From: CAYFQB01 sp964345225
Lineage (GTDB): Bacteria > Nitrospirota > Thermodesulfovibrionia > Thermodesulfovibrionales > UBA6898
Direction: 5' to 3'
Assembly (NCBI GenBank): GCA_964345225.1
Contig: CAYFQB010000017.1
Coordinates: 1 to 64,000 of the forward strand
Length of the DNA stretch: 64,000 nt
Made by a program: the position numbers and the translations under genes
Part shown: positions 44,102 through 53,274 of the stretch, piece after piece
Numbering within the stretch: the stretch's first letter is position 1
How the letters are laid out: each line of letters opens with the position of its first letter
The notes under the pieces: generated by a model
Database searches by the model: none
What the model was told of the DNA's origin: nothing
Seen by the model: the letters and a program-made list of their open reading frames with translations, nothing else

Positions 44102-45279
44102 ATCGGAAGAAATATAGCAAGCGCTAAAAATAAAATTACACCGCCAATTAAAATTAGTAAAATCGGTTCAATTGTGGTGGATAAATTTCTTATCGAATAT
44201 TCCACCTCAAGATCATAATAGTCAGAGACCTTGTTGAGCATTTCATCCAGAGCACCTGTTTCTTCGCCCACCGCAACCATCTGAACAACCATCGGCGGGA
44301 AAACTCCCGTCGTGACCATTGGTTTGGCAATTCCTCTCCCCTCACGAACGTTTTCCTTAATTATCTCAACAGCCCTTTCTATTATTACATTCCCGATAGT
44401 GCCTGACAATATATCGAGGGTTTTTAACATCGGGATACCGCTTCTGTAAAGTGTTGCAAATATTCTTGCAAATCTTGACATCAAAGACTTCTCAACAACT
44501 GTGCCTATCAATGGTATCCATAACTGGAATTTATCCCAATACCATCTGCCTGAGGGAGTTCTAATATAAACCTTAAATCCCAAATATAGTGCTACAACAA
44601 ACGCTACTATCAGAGGCCAGAATTTTAATATAAATTTATTAATAAAGATAAGCGCTCTTGTTGGCCAAGGCAGAGCAACTTTAGAGGTAGCATACATTTT
44701 AGCAAACTCGGGTACAACTAAAGTTGTTAGTATAATGAATGCTATAACTATAGCAGCAACTACTATTTTAGGATATCTGGTAGCGGTTTTTATTCTTGCC
44801 CGTGTCTCGGCTTCATGTTCAAGCAGGGCTGCAATTTTTTCGAGCATATCATCGAGGACACCTGCTTCTTCACCTACCTTGATCATGCTGATGTATAGCG
44901 GCGAAAAAAGTTTTGGAAATCTCGACAGTGCCTCTGAAAATGAACTGCCTCCTTCAACGTCTTTTCTTATTGCTATTATCGCTTCCTTAAGCTTTGTGCT
45001 TTTTGTCTGCTCTGAAAGAGTATCAAGGCTTCTTACAAAAGAGACGCCTGAAGCTACGAGTGTGGACAACTGACGGCTGAATACAATCAGGTCTTCTGGC
45101 TTAACTCTTCCAAATATCTGAAATGAGTATGAAACCTGTTTTTTAACCTCATCGATTTTTACAGGTATATAACCCTTGGAAAAAAGCTGTTCAGCAACAG
45201 CTTCGTTATTCAGTCCTTCAATAAAGCCTGTTATAACTTCACCCTTATTATTTCTGGCTCTATAACTATAACTTGGCAC
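44071..45279 (-). CDS. pilC: type IV pilus inner-membrane platform protein (PilC/GspF)
   Basis: A 402-residue polytopic protein with two T2SSF domains (about 70-190 and 270-395), each carrying the F-type helices. Signatures include FSRQLSTLVASGVSF (67-81), IKVGEEAGVLDDML (about 130) and VAVGEETGALDEML (about 335) repeats, and the C-terminal EPILLILIGGVILFLALAIF. It acts with PilB in pilus or secretion-system assembly. It begins 3 nt after pilB. PilC and GspF cannot be told apart by sequence alone; the sensor and regulator next door favour pili. Confidence 0.9.
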   Translation of the reverse strand: MPSYSYRARNNKGEVITGFIEGLNNEAVAEQLFSKGYIPVKIDEVKKQVSYSFQIFGRVKPEDLIVFSRQLSTLVASGVSFVRSLDTLSEQTKSTKLKEAIIAIRKDVEGGSSFSEALSRFPKLFSPLYISMIKVGEEAGVLDDMLEKIAALLEHEAETRARIKTATRYPKIVVAAIVIAFIILTTLVVPEFAKMYATSKVALPWPTRALIFINKFILKFWPLIVAFVVALYLGFKVYIRTPSGRWYWDKFQLWIPLIGTVVEKSLMSRFARIFATLYRSGIPMLKTLDILSGTIGNVIIERAVEIIKENVREGRGIAKPMVTTGVFPPMVVQMVAVGEETGALDEMLNKVSDYYDLEVEYSIRNLSTTIEPILLILIGGVILFLALAIFLPIWDMINVMRR

Positions 45280-45282
45280 AGA

Positions 45283-46962
45283 TTATTCAGTCTCCTGTGT
45301 AACCCTTATTACCTCATCTATAGTTGTCAGACCCTTTGTGGCTTTTAATAGACCCTCTTCTCTCATAGTCATGAACCCTTCCCTGACGGCATAATTCCTT
45401 ATCTCACTTGCAGTGGCCTTCTGAATAATAAGTCCCTTAATCCCTTCAGTAATCAAAAGAAGCTCGAATAATCCTTCCCTGCCGATATAGCCGGTAAACC
45501 TGCAATCATTGCATCCAGTTCCTTTAACAAGCCTGAACTCGCCTTTGAGACCGATTTCTGACAGTATTTCAGGGGCATCGGAATATTTCTCAGCACAATG
45601 AGGACATACCTTTCGAATAAGTTTCTGTGCAACAATACCTACCAGTGATGATGTTATCAGAAAGGGTTCCACTCCCATATCAATGAGACGGGCAATAGCT
45701 CCGACAGCATCATTAGTATGAAGGGTGCTAAAGACCAAATGACCTGTAAGGGCGGCATGGGTTGCTATGGATGCAGTTTCAAGGTCTCTTATCTCGCCAA
45801 CCATTACAATATCAGGATCCTGTCTTAAGATTGACCTCAGCCCGCTCGCAAATGTGAGGCCTGCCTTTGGGTTAACCTGTACCTGATTTATCAATTTGAG
45901 ATTATACTCGATGGGATCCTCAACTGTTATTATATTTTTCTCTATTGTGCTTATACTTTTGAGCGCAGAATAAAGCGTTGTTGTCTTACCGCTTCCGGTA
46001 GGACCTGTTGCAAGGATGAAGCCGTAAGGTTTCTTAATCAGTTTTATAAACTTGCTTAGAGTTTCCTCTGAAAATCCAAGCTCTGTCAAAGGGGGCAGGC
46101 CTTCAGTCTTCTCAAGAAGCCTTAACACAACCTTCTCTCCATAAAGGGTGGGCATTGTTGAAGTTCTTATGTCAAGATGCCTTCCCTCTAAAGTTACCGG
46201 GAATCTGCCGTCCTGCGGAATCCTTTTTTCAGCGATATCAATACCCGAAAGTATCTTGACCCTTGATATTATTCCTGCATGCATATGTTTTGGCGGAGTC
46301 ATTACTTCATGGAGTATGCCATCCACTCTGTATCTAACTCTGAGAGAATCAGCATCAGCTTCTATATGAATATCACTTGCCCTGTCTCGTACAGCCTGAG
46401 TGATTACCAGATTTACAAGCTTTACAACAGGAGTTTCATCTACAAGTTCCTCCATGTCTAATAATCTTTCTTCTTCAGAGGGATAACCTGTATCTCTAAG
46501 GTCTCTTATCATTTCTTCAACAGCACCAGTAACCCTGTAGTATTTATCATAAGCCTTAAATAGCTCTTTCTCTGCAACAATAACAGTATTCACAGGAATC
46601 TTTGTGTACCTTCTGATATCATCAACAGCAAAAACATCCAGGGGGTCAGCCATCGCAATAGTAAGCACCCCTTCTTTAACTCCAATAGGCAGGATTCTAT
46701 GTTTTCTTGCAAGAGATTCCGGCACTATTTTTACTACCTCTTGTTCTATTCTTATATCTTTCATTTCAACAAAAGGTATTCCAAGTTGCTTGCCCAGAAT
46801 CTTTGCCATTTCTACTTCAGCAATAAATCCAAGACTGATTAGAACTTCTCCAAGCCTTTTGCCGAGCCTCTTCTGTTCATTAAGTGCCTTCTCAAGATGC
46901 TCCTTGGTTATCGCACCTTCCTCAATTAGCATTTCTCCAAGCATTTTCTTTGTAAAAGCCAT
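45283..46962 (-). CDS. pilB: type IV pilus/type II secretion assembly ATPase (PilB/GspE)
   Basis: A 559-residue hexameric ATPase. It starts with an MshEN-like domain (LGEMLIEEGAITKEHLEKAL, RLGEVLISLG), which binds c-di-GMP in related proteins, then the N2 domain, and the ATPase with Walker A GPTGSGKTTTL (about 315-325), Asp box VEDPIEY, Walker B VGEIRDLETA and a C-terminal zinc site built from CPHC (near 439) and CNDC. The retraction ATPase pilT, often between pilB and pilC, is not here. lptD ends 5 nt before it. Confidence 0.93.
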   Translation of the reverse strand: MAFTKKMLGEMLIEEGAITKEHLEKALNEQKRLGKRLGEVLISLGFIAEVEMAKILGKQLGIPFVEMKDIRIEQEVVKIVPESLARKHRILPIGVKEGVLTIAMADPLDVFAVDDIRRYTKIPVNTVIVAEKELFKAYDKYYRVTGAVEEMIRDLRDTGYPSEEERLLDMEELVDETPVVKLVNLVITQAVRDRASDIHIEADADSLRVRYRVDGILHEVMTPPKHMHAGIISRVKILSGIDIAEKRIPQDGRFPVTLEGRHLDIRTSTMPTLYGEKVVLRLLEKTEGLPPLTELGFSEETLSKFIKLIKKPYGFILATGPTGSGKTTTLYSALKSISTIEKNIITVEDPIEYNLKLINQVQVNPKAGLTFASGLRSILRQDPDIVMVGEIRDLETASIATHAALTGHLVFSTLHTNDAVGAIARLIDMGVEPFLITSSLVGIVAQKLIRKVCPHCAEKYSDAPEILSEIGLKGEFRLVKGTGCNDCRFTGYIGREGLFELLLITEGIKGLIIQKATASEIRNYAVREGFMTMREEGLLKATKGLTTIDEVIRVTQETE

Positions 46963-46967
46963 AACCT

Positions 46968-49001
46968 TTACCTTTTAGAAACTTTTGAAATACCTGTAAG
47001 TTCAAACATGACAAGCAATGTAAAATCACCTGGTTTTTTTGTAAACTCCAGGTTTATGCCCCAGCACTGTCTCAAATACCCCAGGCTAAGAGCAATATCC
47101 CTTATGCTATCTCTTTCTGCATCATACCAGAGTCTACCAGCCAACTGCAAGAATTTATAGGGGTTAAACTCCATTTGTGCATGGAAAAGCATTATATCTT
47201 CTTCCCTGTTATATCTCTGTCCAAATGAGAGGCTAATCTTCGAAACGTTAAAGCTCATATCAGAACTTACAGTCTCAAAATCTCCTGTGTGCACGTTATA
47301 ATCTGCTGCTATTTTCAGCATAACAGGTTCTTTTATTCCAGCTTCGATTGCCAGAGGCAGGAAAGGCCTGTCGCCAAGGTATGCCTCAACCCCCTGGGTA
47401 ATCCTCAATAAAAATATTTCTTTATCCCTGTCCATTATCCTGTTTAAAACACTGAGTTCGAGCCTTGAGGTTCTTTTATAAAGTTCGGAAGAATCGAAAA
47501 CCGGAAGGTCATTCTCAGAAGTTGATATATAATGATATCTGACCGAAGGTTCTACAACGTGTGTCAAATACGAATACTTCCTGAACAGTCTAGTATGGCC
47601 GATGATATCATATTCAAATGCAGACCTTTGGACAGAGTTATCATCTATATTCTCATTCCTGTAAAAAGAATATGCCGTTCCCCTTAAGGAAACCGTCTGT
47701 GAAACAACATATTCTTTCCCTATCGAATATAAAAGTTTCGGGTAAACGTCGATTCTTCCGGCAGACAATCCCTCTTCACGCCATAAGTTTGCTGCATTTA
47801 CAATGGATGAGAACATAAAGCTTCCCATTCTGCGATAATTTAAGACGTATCCTGCCTCCGGGAGTTTATGTGGAACTTCCCCGTTATCATACTTCAGATC
47901 TACCCAGTACTGTGAAAGAAGATAAAGCCTTGAATTTGTGAAATTAGTATTCAGTTCCCCTGTTGACTCAAGAAATCGTTGTGTACGCACCTCTAGATAC
48001 GGGCTGTATTCACTGTAATAATCTTCTTCATTTACGTAATTGATACTTAAAAAACCGCCTAATTTTCCTGCATAGCGGTTTTCGTGCAGGGCGCTAATCT
48101 CCCAGAAATCCTTTTTCAACTCTGAATCCCTGATATGATAGGCCCACCAATTGCTTTTAATTCCACCGGGTTTGATAAAACGATACTCTGCACCGGTACC
48201 TATACCGCGCTCACTGTATATATCAAGAATAAAGGTGGCATCCCTGTTTTCAGATATAGCCCAGAAAAAAGGTACATTCAGGCTTAGGCCTCTTGACTTG
48301 CTGTAACTAACAACAGGCATCAAAAAACCTGTCTGTCTCTCAGTAATAATCGGTGCCCATAAATATGGTGTATAAAGAACAGGAACATCTTTTATACGCA
48401 ACGATACATCCTTTGCTTTTAATCTCTTCCCTATTAAAGCATCAACTTCTTTACCTTTGAAACACCATGCAGGCACATCTGCATCGCAAGTTGTGAATGA
48501 TGCCTTGGGGCTGTAATAATAATTTTCTCCTCTTTTCTCTATCACTTCTCCTGAAAGATAGTAGTTTCCCTTTTTGTAAAAGACTTCCGCATCAAAAAGT
48601 TTCCCCGTCTTTGCATCTATGTTTAACTCGGCCCTTTTTGCTTTTATGGAGATATTTTCGTCATCATAAAGGACATTGCCTTCTGCAACAAGCTCAGATG
48701 TTTCCTCATAGTATGTAATTTCATCTGCTTTAGTAATAGAGCCTTCCTTCAGTATTTCTACCGAGCCTCTTGCTGAATATATCTTTGTTTCAGTAAAATA
48801 TTCCAGGCTGTCGGATGTTATAACAATCTGCGGCTCTTCTGCGGAACAATCATTACTAAGCAGTAAACAGTGAGCAGTGAGCAGTAAAAAATATAAAAAA
48901 ATAATAACAAGCTTTTTATTTAAAAATAATCCCTTCTGTTGTTTACCAAAGGGGAGCAAAGGGTAATTTTTTTTATTGCTTTTTGTGTCATCGTATCTCA
49001 T
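46968..49001 (-). CDS. lptD: LPS-assembly protein LptD (OstA)
   Basis: Outer-membrane barrel that places LPS in the outer leaflet with LptE. The 677 residues include the OstA beta-jellyroll domain (about 55-175) and the C-terminal barrel (about 220-677, e.g. YSKSRGLSLNVPFFW). The N-terminus is unusual: 34 polar residues, a hydrophobic stretch with LLLTAHCLLLSN (about 39-50), then a cut site near CSA-EE. That stretch is encoded by an AGTAAGCAGT-like repeat. The Met at 49001 has no good ribosome site, so the true start may be later, close to the repeat. Confidence 0.9.
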   Translation of the reverse strand: MRYDDTKSNKKNYPLLPFGKQQKGLFLNKKLVIIFLYFLLLTAHCLLLSNDCSAEEPQIVITSDSLEYFTETKIYSARGSVEILKEGSITKADEITYYEETSELVAEGNVLYDDENISIKAKRAELNIDAKTGKLFDAEVFYKKGNYYLSGEVIEKRGENYYYSPKASFTTCDADVPAWCFKGKEVDALIGKRLKAKDVSLRIKDVPVLYTPYLWAPIITERQTGFLMPVVSYSKSRGLSLNVPFFWAISENRDATFILDIYSERGIGTGAEYRFIKPGGIKSNWWAYHIRDSELKKDFWEISALHENRYAGKLGGFLSINYVNEEDYYSEYSPYLEVRTQRFLESTGELNTNFTNSRLYLLSQYWVDLKYDNGEVPHKLPEAGYVLNYRRMGSFMFSSIVNAANLWREEGLSAGRIDVYPKLLYSIGKEYVVSQTVSLRGTAYSFYRNENIDDNSVQRSAFEYDIIGHTRLFRKYSYLTHVVEPSVRYHYISTSENDLPVFDSSELYKRTSRLELSVLNRIMDRDKEIFLLRITQGVEAYLGDRPFLPLAIEAGIKEPVMLKIAADYNVHTGDFETVSSDMSFNVSKISLSFGQRYNREEDIMLFHAQMEFNPYKFLQLAGRLWYDAERDSIRDIALSLGYLRQCWGINLEFTKKPGDFTLLVMFELTGISKVSKR
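48853..48892. repeat. AGTAAGCAGT-type repeat inside lptD
   Basis: ACTAAGCAGTAAACAGTGAG followed by CAGTGAGCAGTAAAAAA lies inside lptD. It encodes the hydrophobic core of the signal peptide (residues about 37-50). It is the same unit type that fills the intergenic gaps at 21.0, 28.9 and 62.9 kb. Confidence 0.8.
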
Positions 49002-49016
49002 GAATTTCTATATTTG

Positions 49017-49440
49017 CCCCGTTTAGAAAGTATTGATATTTTCTTCTAACGGGGTTTACTGCTGCCTACTTCCCACTCATCACTCCGAGAGAACTAAAAG
49101 TTTACGTCTAACAGTCACGGTAACGACGCCCGCCCTGTCAAGTAAGTTTTTCTACTTTACAGGGCTCATTTCGGTTGTCGGTTACGTCTGTCGTCTTCGT
49201 TTATTTTAGTCTTTATCCGTATCTAGTTTTCAATCTTTAATCTGTATTCTGCATTTTGCATTTTGCAATATTCAATTTTCAATTTTCAATTTTTTACTCC
49301 TTACTCCTCACCCCTTACTTTCTACTTTATCTGTACATAAACCCGCCTAAGGCGGGTTAACCTTTACCTGTACCTTTTTTTATTTAGTGATTACTGCTTA
49401 CTTCCTACTTCTTACTTTTTACTACTTACTCCTTACTTTT
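49017..49440 (-). repeat. composite intergenic repeat C
   Basis: Fills the folC-lptD gap. Contents left to right: GTTAGAA-type hairpin CCCCGTTTAGAAAG/CTTCTAACGGGG (49017-49054); GAACTAAAAGTTTACGTCTA with CACGGTAACGACGCCCGCCC (49088-49135), the same blocks as in repeats A and B but on the other strand; TTTTCAAT arrays (49220-49290); a perfect palindrome CCCGCCTAAGGCGGG (49342-49356); and TTACTCCTTACT arrays to 49440. No gene is visible. Confidence 0.8.
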
Positions 49441-49460
49441 AAACGTGTGCTTTCCCCTCA

Positions 49461-50768
49461 TCATTCCCTGAGTTTAGCAAGAACTCCTTTTTTAACAAGT
49501 GCCTCCTTTGCCTCTCCTGCTGTGTAGAAAGACCCGGTAACCACGATAAGGTCTCCCGGCATGTAAATATCTTCTGCCATATTCAAGGCATCATTCACAC
49601 TCAGTGCTTTTCTTGAATGAAAACCCATAGTACTTGAAAGGGCCGCAAGTGTATCAGGAGACGCTGCCCTTTCATATGCAGGTGATGCAAATATTATTTC
49701 TGATGAAAGAGGGAGTATCGGCTGAAGTATACCATTTATATCTTTATCGTTCATTGTCCCTACTATCATAATAATACGTCTATATTTTGACCCCAGTATC
49801 CTTTCAAGATATTTCGAAAGAGCACAAGCAGCAGAAGGATTATGAGCCCCGTCAATAAGTACAGGAGGGGCATCCTTTATAATCTCAAGCCTCCCCTGCC
49901 AACTTGTATTCTCGATACCTCTATTTATGTCGCATGACATGATCGGATATTTGTCTGAGATTATTTCCACTGTCTTGGCAGCAATTGATGCATTAATAAC
50001 CTGGTGTGCTCCTGATAGAGGCAGTCTTATCCCGCTATATTCCCTTATGCCGTAATAATTGAAACAGATTTCATCAGGGTTTTCTGATAATATCCCAGAT
50101 GAAAATTCAGAATTATACTTATACACTGAAGAACGGGTTTCAGTTGCTTTTTTCTCTATAACTTCCATAGCTTCCAGTTTCTGTTCTGCCGTAATAACCG
50201 GGACGCTATCCTTTATTATACCTGCCTTCTCAGCTGAGATTTCCTTGAGTGTGCGTCCAAGAAACTCACAATGGTCATAGTCGATATTTGCAATAACCGA
50301 CACTTCAGGCATAAGTATATTTGTTGCATCAAGCCTTCCGCCCATTCCTACCTCTACAACTGCCCAATCGACCTTCATCTTTTTAAAATGCAGAAAAGCC
50401 ATTGCGGTAACCACCTCAAAAAAAGTGGGATGAAAATCTTCCATGCTCTCTGCAATACTCCTTACTTCTTCGGAAAGTTCAATAACATCAGCCTCATCTA
50501 TTTCTACGCCATTAATCCTGATCCTCTCGGTAAAACTCACAAGATGCGGCGAGGTAAAGAGCCCCGTATTAATTCCACCTGTCCTTAATATAGACTCAAT
50601 CATGGCTGATATTGAACCTTTCCCGTTGGTTCCAGCAACATGTATTGAACGATATGATTTTTGAGGATTCCCAAGTGCTGACGTTAGCCTGCGGATATTA
50701 TCAAGTCCAAATTTCATTCCATATTTCCGCAATCCGTATAGATATTCGATTGAGCTGTTATAACTCAT
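49461..50768 (-). CDS. folC: bifunctional folylpolyglutamate/dihydrofolate synthase
   Basis: Adds Glu to folates (and makes dihydrofolate). The 435 residues have the Mur-ligase P-loop HVAGTNGKGSISAMI (about 43-57), FTSPHLVSFTERIRING (about 73-89), NIDYDHCEFLG (about 167) and IDGAHNPSA (about 304-312). The start overlaps the accD stop by 4 nt, the usual accD-folC pair. Confidence 0.95.
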   Translation of the reverse strand: MSYNSSIEYLYGLRKYGMKFGLDNIRRLTSALGNPQKSYRSIHVAGTNGKGSISAMIESILRTGGINTGLFTSPHLVSFTERIRINGVEIDEADVIELSEEVRSIAESMEDFHPTFFEVVTAMAFLHFKKMKVDWAVVEVGMGGRLDATNILMPEVSVIANIDYDHCEFLGRTLKEISAEKAGIIKDSVPVITAEQKLEAMEVIEKKATETRSSVYKYNSEFSSGILSENPDEICFNYYGIREYSGIRLPLSGAHQVINASIAAKTVEIISDKYPIMSCDINRGIENTSWQGRLEIIKDAPPVLIDGAHNPSAACALSKYLERILGSKYRRIIMIVGTMNDKDINGILQPILPLSSEIIFASPAYERAASPDTLAALSSTMGFHSRKALSVNDALNMAEDIYMPGDLIVVTGSFYTAGEAKEALVKKGVLAKLRE

Positions 50769-51598
50769 GCCAACAACCTGATAATTTGTGCAATGGTCTT
50801 CTTAAGCTCTTTCCTGTCCACAACCTTATCAATTAACCCATGCTCGAGAAGAAATTCTGCCCGTTGAAAATCGTTAGGGAGCTGCTGTTTAATTGTCTGT
50901 TCTATAACCCTTGGCCCGGCAAAACCTATAAGACTCTTCGGCTCAGCGACTATTATGTCACCTAACATGGCGAAACTTGCAGAAACACCTCCGAACGTAG
51001 GGTCAGCAAGTACTGAAATGTACAGTACACCGCTGTCTTTAAGTCTGGCTATCGCAGCAGAAACCCTTGCCATCTGCATCAATGAAAAAATACCTTCCTG
51101 CATTCTCGCACCTCCTGAAGAAGCAACGGTAATCAAGGGTTCTCTTCTATCTATCGCCACCTCTGCTGCCCTTAATACCTTTTCACCTACAACAGAACCC
51201 ATGCTTCCACCCATAAACGAAAAATCCATTATTGCTATAATTACGGAATGTCCATCTATTGTTGCTTCTCCAGAAATTATAGCTTCTTGAAGGCCGCTTT
51301 TCCTCTTGTTTTCTTCAATCCTTTCCTTGTATGAAATCTTGTCCTTGAAATTTAGTGGATCATTTGAAGACAAACCTGAATCAATCTCGATAAAACTTTC
51401 CTCATCAACGAGAAGTTTAAGACGTTCCTTTGCACTTATCCTGAAGTGATAATTGCATTTAGGACATATCTTTAAATTCCTGTCAATCTCTTTCTTGTAT
51501 ATTATCTCCTTGCAGTTATCGCACTTTTTCCACATCCCTTCAGGGATTTTAACTCTCTTATCAGTCTTTGAAGCCTTAGTCCTTTTAAACCAAACCAT
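50765..51598 (-). CDS. accD: acetyl-CoA carboxylase carboxyltransferase subunit beta
   Basis: Partner of AccA. The 277 residues have the N-terminal four-Cys zinc finger (CDNC at about 26-29 and CPKC at about 45-48) and the crotonase-like core with GGSMGSVVGEK, ASSGGARMQEG and DPTFGGVSASFAMLGD. Active residues are intact. It lies 47 nt after the MBL gene and overlaps folC, within the trpB-trpA-accD-folC run. Confidence 0.96.
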   Translation of the reverse strand: MVWFKRTKASKTDKRVKIPEGMWKKCDNCKEIIYKKEIDRNLKICPKCNYHFRISAKERLKLLVDEESFIEIDSGLSSNDPLNFKDKISYKERIEENKRKSGLQEAIISGEATIDGHSVIIAIMDFSFMGGSMGSVVGEKVLRAAEVAIDRREPLITVASSGGARMQEGIFSLMQMARVSAAIARLKDSGVLYISVLADPTFGGVSASFAMLGDIIVAEPKSLIGFAGPRVIEQTIKQQLPNDFQRAEFLLEHGLIDKVVDRKELKKTIAQIIRLLA

Positions 51599-51645
51599 CT
51601 ATCAACCTGCTCATTGATAATTGCAAATTATAAACTATTTGACTT

Positions 51646-52407
51646 TTATACAAAATAAACCTTCCCATCCTTCAGCAACTCTATTTTCCTGTTTCTGATT
51701 TCTCTTATCTCTTTTTTTATCTTCTCTATGTACTGGGGTTTGGGATGAGTGATATAAATCTTTTCAGGGAAGCCGTTCATTTTATCCAGTTCGTTTCTCA
51801 ATAGCCTTGCTGTCAGGTGTCCTGTCTTTCTGGCCAATGCCTCCATGCTGTTCGGGAAAGAGACCTCTACAATAACAGTATTGACCTTATCGGGTATTTT
51901 CCATATCTTGTCCGTGGGGCCTGTATCTCCGGTATAAAGCAAAACCCTGCCATTCTTATCTCTTATTACATAACCAACTGCGGGAACCGAGTGATTGACT
52001 CCATAAGCAGCTATTGTGTAACTGTTAACCTTAAAAGGCCTGCCTGCAGTTATTTGTCTGAGTTTAACTACAGGCTCTATTGCAGTAGAAATCTTGGTAA
52101 AATCAGGCCAGAGCTTATCATTTAACAGATTTTTTCTCAACGCTGTCAGTGTATCCTTTATTCCATAAAGTGTAATGCTATGCCTTTTGTTTCTGATTAT
52201 TATGTTATCGGCTAGAAATGGTATTGCCTTAATATGGTCAAGGTGAGAATGGGTTATAAGAATATTCTTTATCTTCCATTGCTCGGCTTCATTTAAACGT
52301 GAGCCGATAGTACCTCCGTCAAGCAGTATTTCATTATCTATCAAAAAAGCTGGTTGGTTATAACCCAGTAATTCAGCCCCTGAACTGCCAAGCACTCTAA
52401 GTATCAT
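51646..52407 (-). CDS. metallo-beta-lactamase-fold hydrolase (class II cyclic-nucleotide phosphodiesterase-like)
   Basis: A 253-residue MBL-fold protein. The zinc motif is THSHLDHI (about 52-59), with further ligands in LLYTGDTGPTD and ITHPKP (His near 230). The pattern, GSSGAELLGYNQPAFLIDN onward, resembles yeast PDE1-like or RNase Z-like enzymes. I start at ATG 52407, which has GGAAAG 5 nt before it; a longer reading from TTG 52452 is not supported. Located between trpA and accD. Substrate unknown. Confidence 0.82.
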   Translation of the reverse strand: MILRVLGSSGAELLGYNQPAFLIDNEILLDGGTIGSRLNEAEQWKIKNILITHSHLDHIKAIPFLADNIIIRNKRHSITLYGIKDTLTALRKNLLNDKLWPDFTKISTAIEPVVKLRQITAGRPFKVNSYTIAAYGVNHSVPAVGYVIRDKNGRVLLYTGDTGPTDKIWKIPDKVNTVIVEVSFPNSMEALARKTGHLTARLLRNELDKMNGFPEKIYITHPKPQYIEKIKKEIREIRNRKIELLKDGKVYFV

Positions 52408-52494
52408 TATTCTTTCCAGTCCCGGTATAGATAAGGATAAAATTTTCAACAATTAAGATCCTTAACTGATGTAATTTTTTTTCGGGATTAATGC

Positions 52495-53274
52495 TCATTT
52501 TATTGCCTTCCTTAACGAAAGCAGATATTCTCTCAAATCCCGGTCAGAATCTTCAACTCTCTTTACAATAGAACTTCCCACAATCACTCCATCAGCAAAT
52601 TTAGAAACTTCAGCCGCCTCTTCAGCAGTAGAGACTCCAAAGCCAACTGCTATCGGTTTATTACTCTCGCTTCTTATCATCGATATATGCGATGATATTG
52701 CTGGATCCATAAAAAGCTTTGCACCTGTAATTCCGGTAATTGAAACGTAATAAATAAAACCGCTCGAGGCCTTTGAAACCTTCCTGATTCTCTCACCAGT
52801 GGATGTCGGAGCAAGAAGGAATACTGTATCGAAACCAATCCTTCTGGAAAGGTTTATCAGGTTTGTGGCTTCATCAGGTGGAAGGTCCGGCACTATTACT
52901 CCATCTGCACCGGCAGAAGATGCATCTTTTACAAACTTTTCTTCCCCGTACCTGAATACAGGATTGTAATATGTCATTAGAATTATCGGTATCCGTGTGT
53001 TACTCCTTAGCAGATTTACAAGCTCTATTACCTTGCTCAATGTAACACCTTCATCTAAAGCCCTTTGTCCGGCCATCTGTATTGTTACGCCATCAGCCAG
53101 TGGATCTGAGAAAGGAACACCAAGCTCTATCATATCCGCCCCGCTTTCCTCAAGGATCCTGAATACCTCTTTTGTCCTCTGGATATTCGGATCTCCTGCC
53201 ATTATATAAGGAATAAATGCCTTACCGTCTTTCTTGAGGATCTCTTTAAATCTCCTGCCTATTCGTGACATCAA
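52495..53274 (-). CDS. trpA: tryptophan synthase alpha chain
   Basis: Cleaves indole-3-glycerol phosphate in the last step of tryptophan synthesis. The 259 residues have the TIM-barrel signatures: IPYIMAGDPNI (near 22), MIELGVPFSDPLADG (near 47, catalytic Glu) and GADGVIVPDLPPDE (near 125-138, with Asp). PIAVGFGVSTAEEAAEV and VIVGSSIV close the barrel. It overlaps the trpB stop by 4 nt. Confidence 0.96.
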   Translation of the reverse strand: MMSRIGRRFKEILKKDGKAFIPYIMAGDPNIQRTKEVFRILEESGADMIELGVPFSDPLADGVTIQMAGQRALDEGVTLSKVIELVNLLRSNTRIPIILMTYYNPVFRYGEEKFVKDASSAGADGVIVPDLPPDEATNLINLSRRIGFDTVFLLAPTSTGERIRKVSKASSGFIYYVSITGITGAKLFMDPAISSHISMIRSESNKPIAVGFGVSTAEEAAEVSKFADGVIVGSSIVKRVEDSDRDLREYLLSLRKAIK

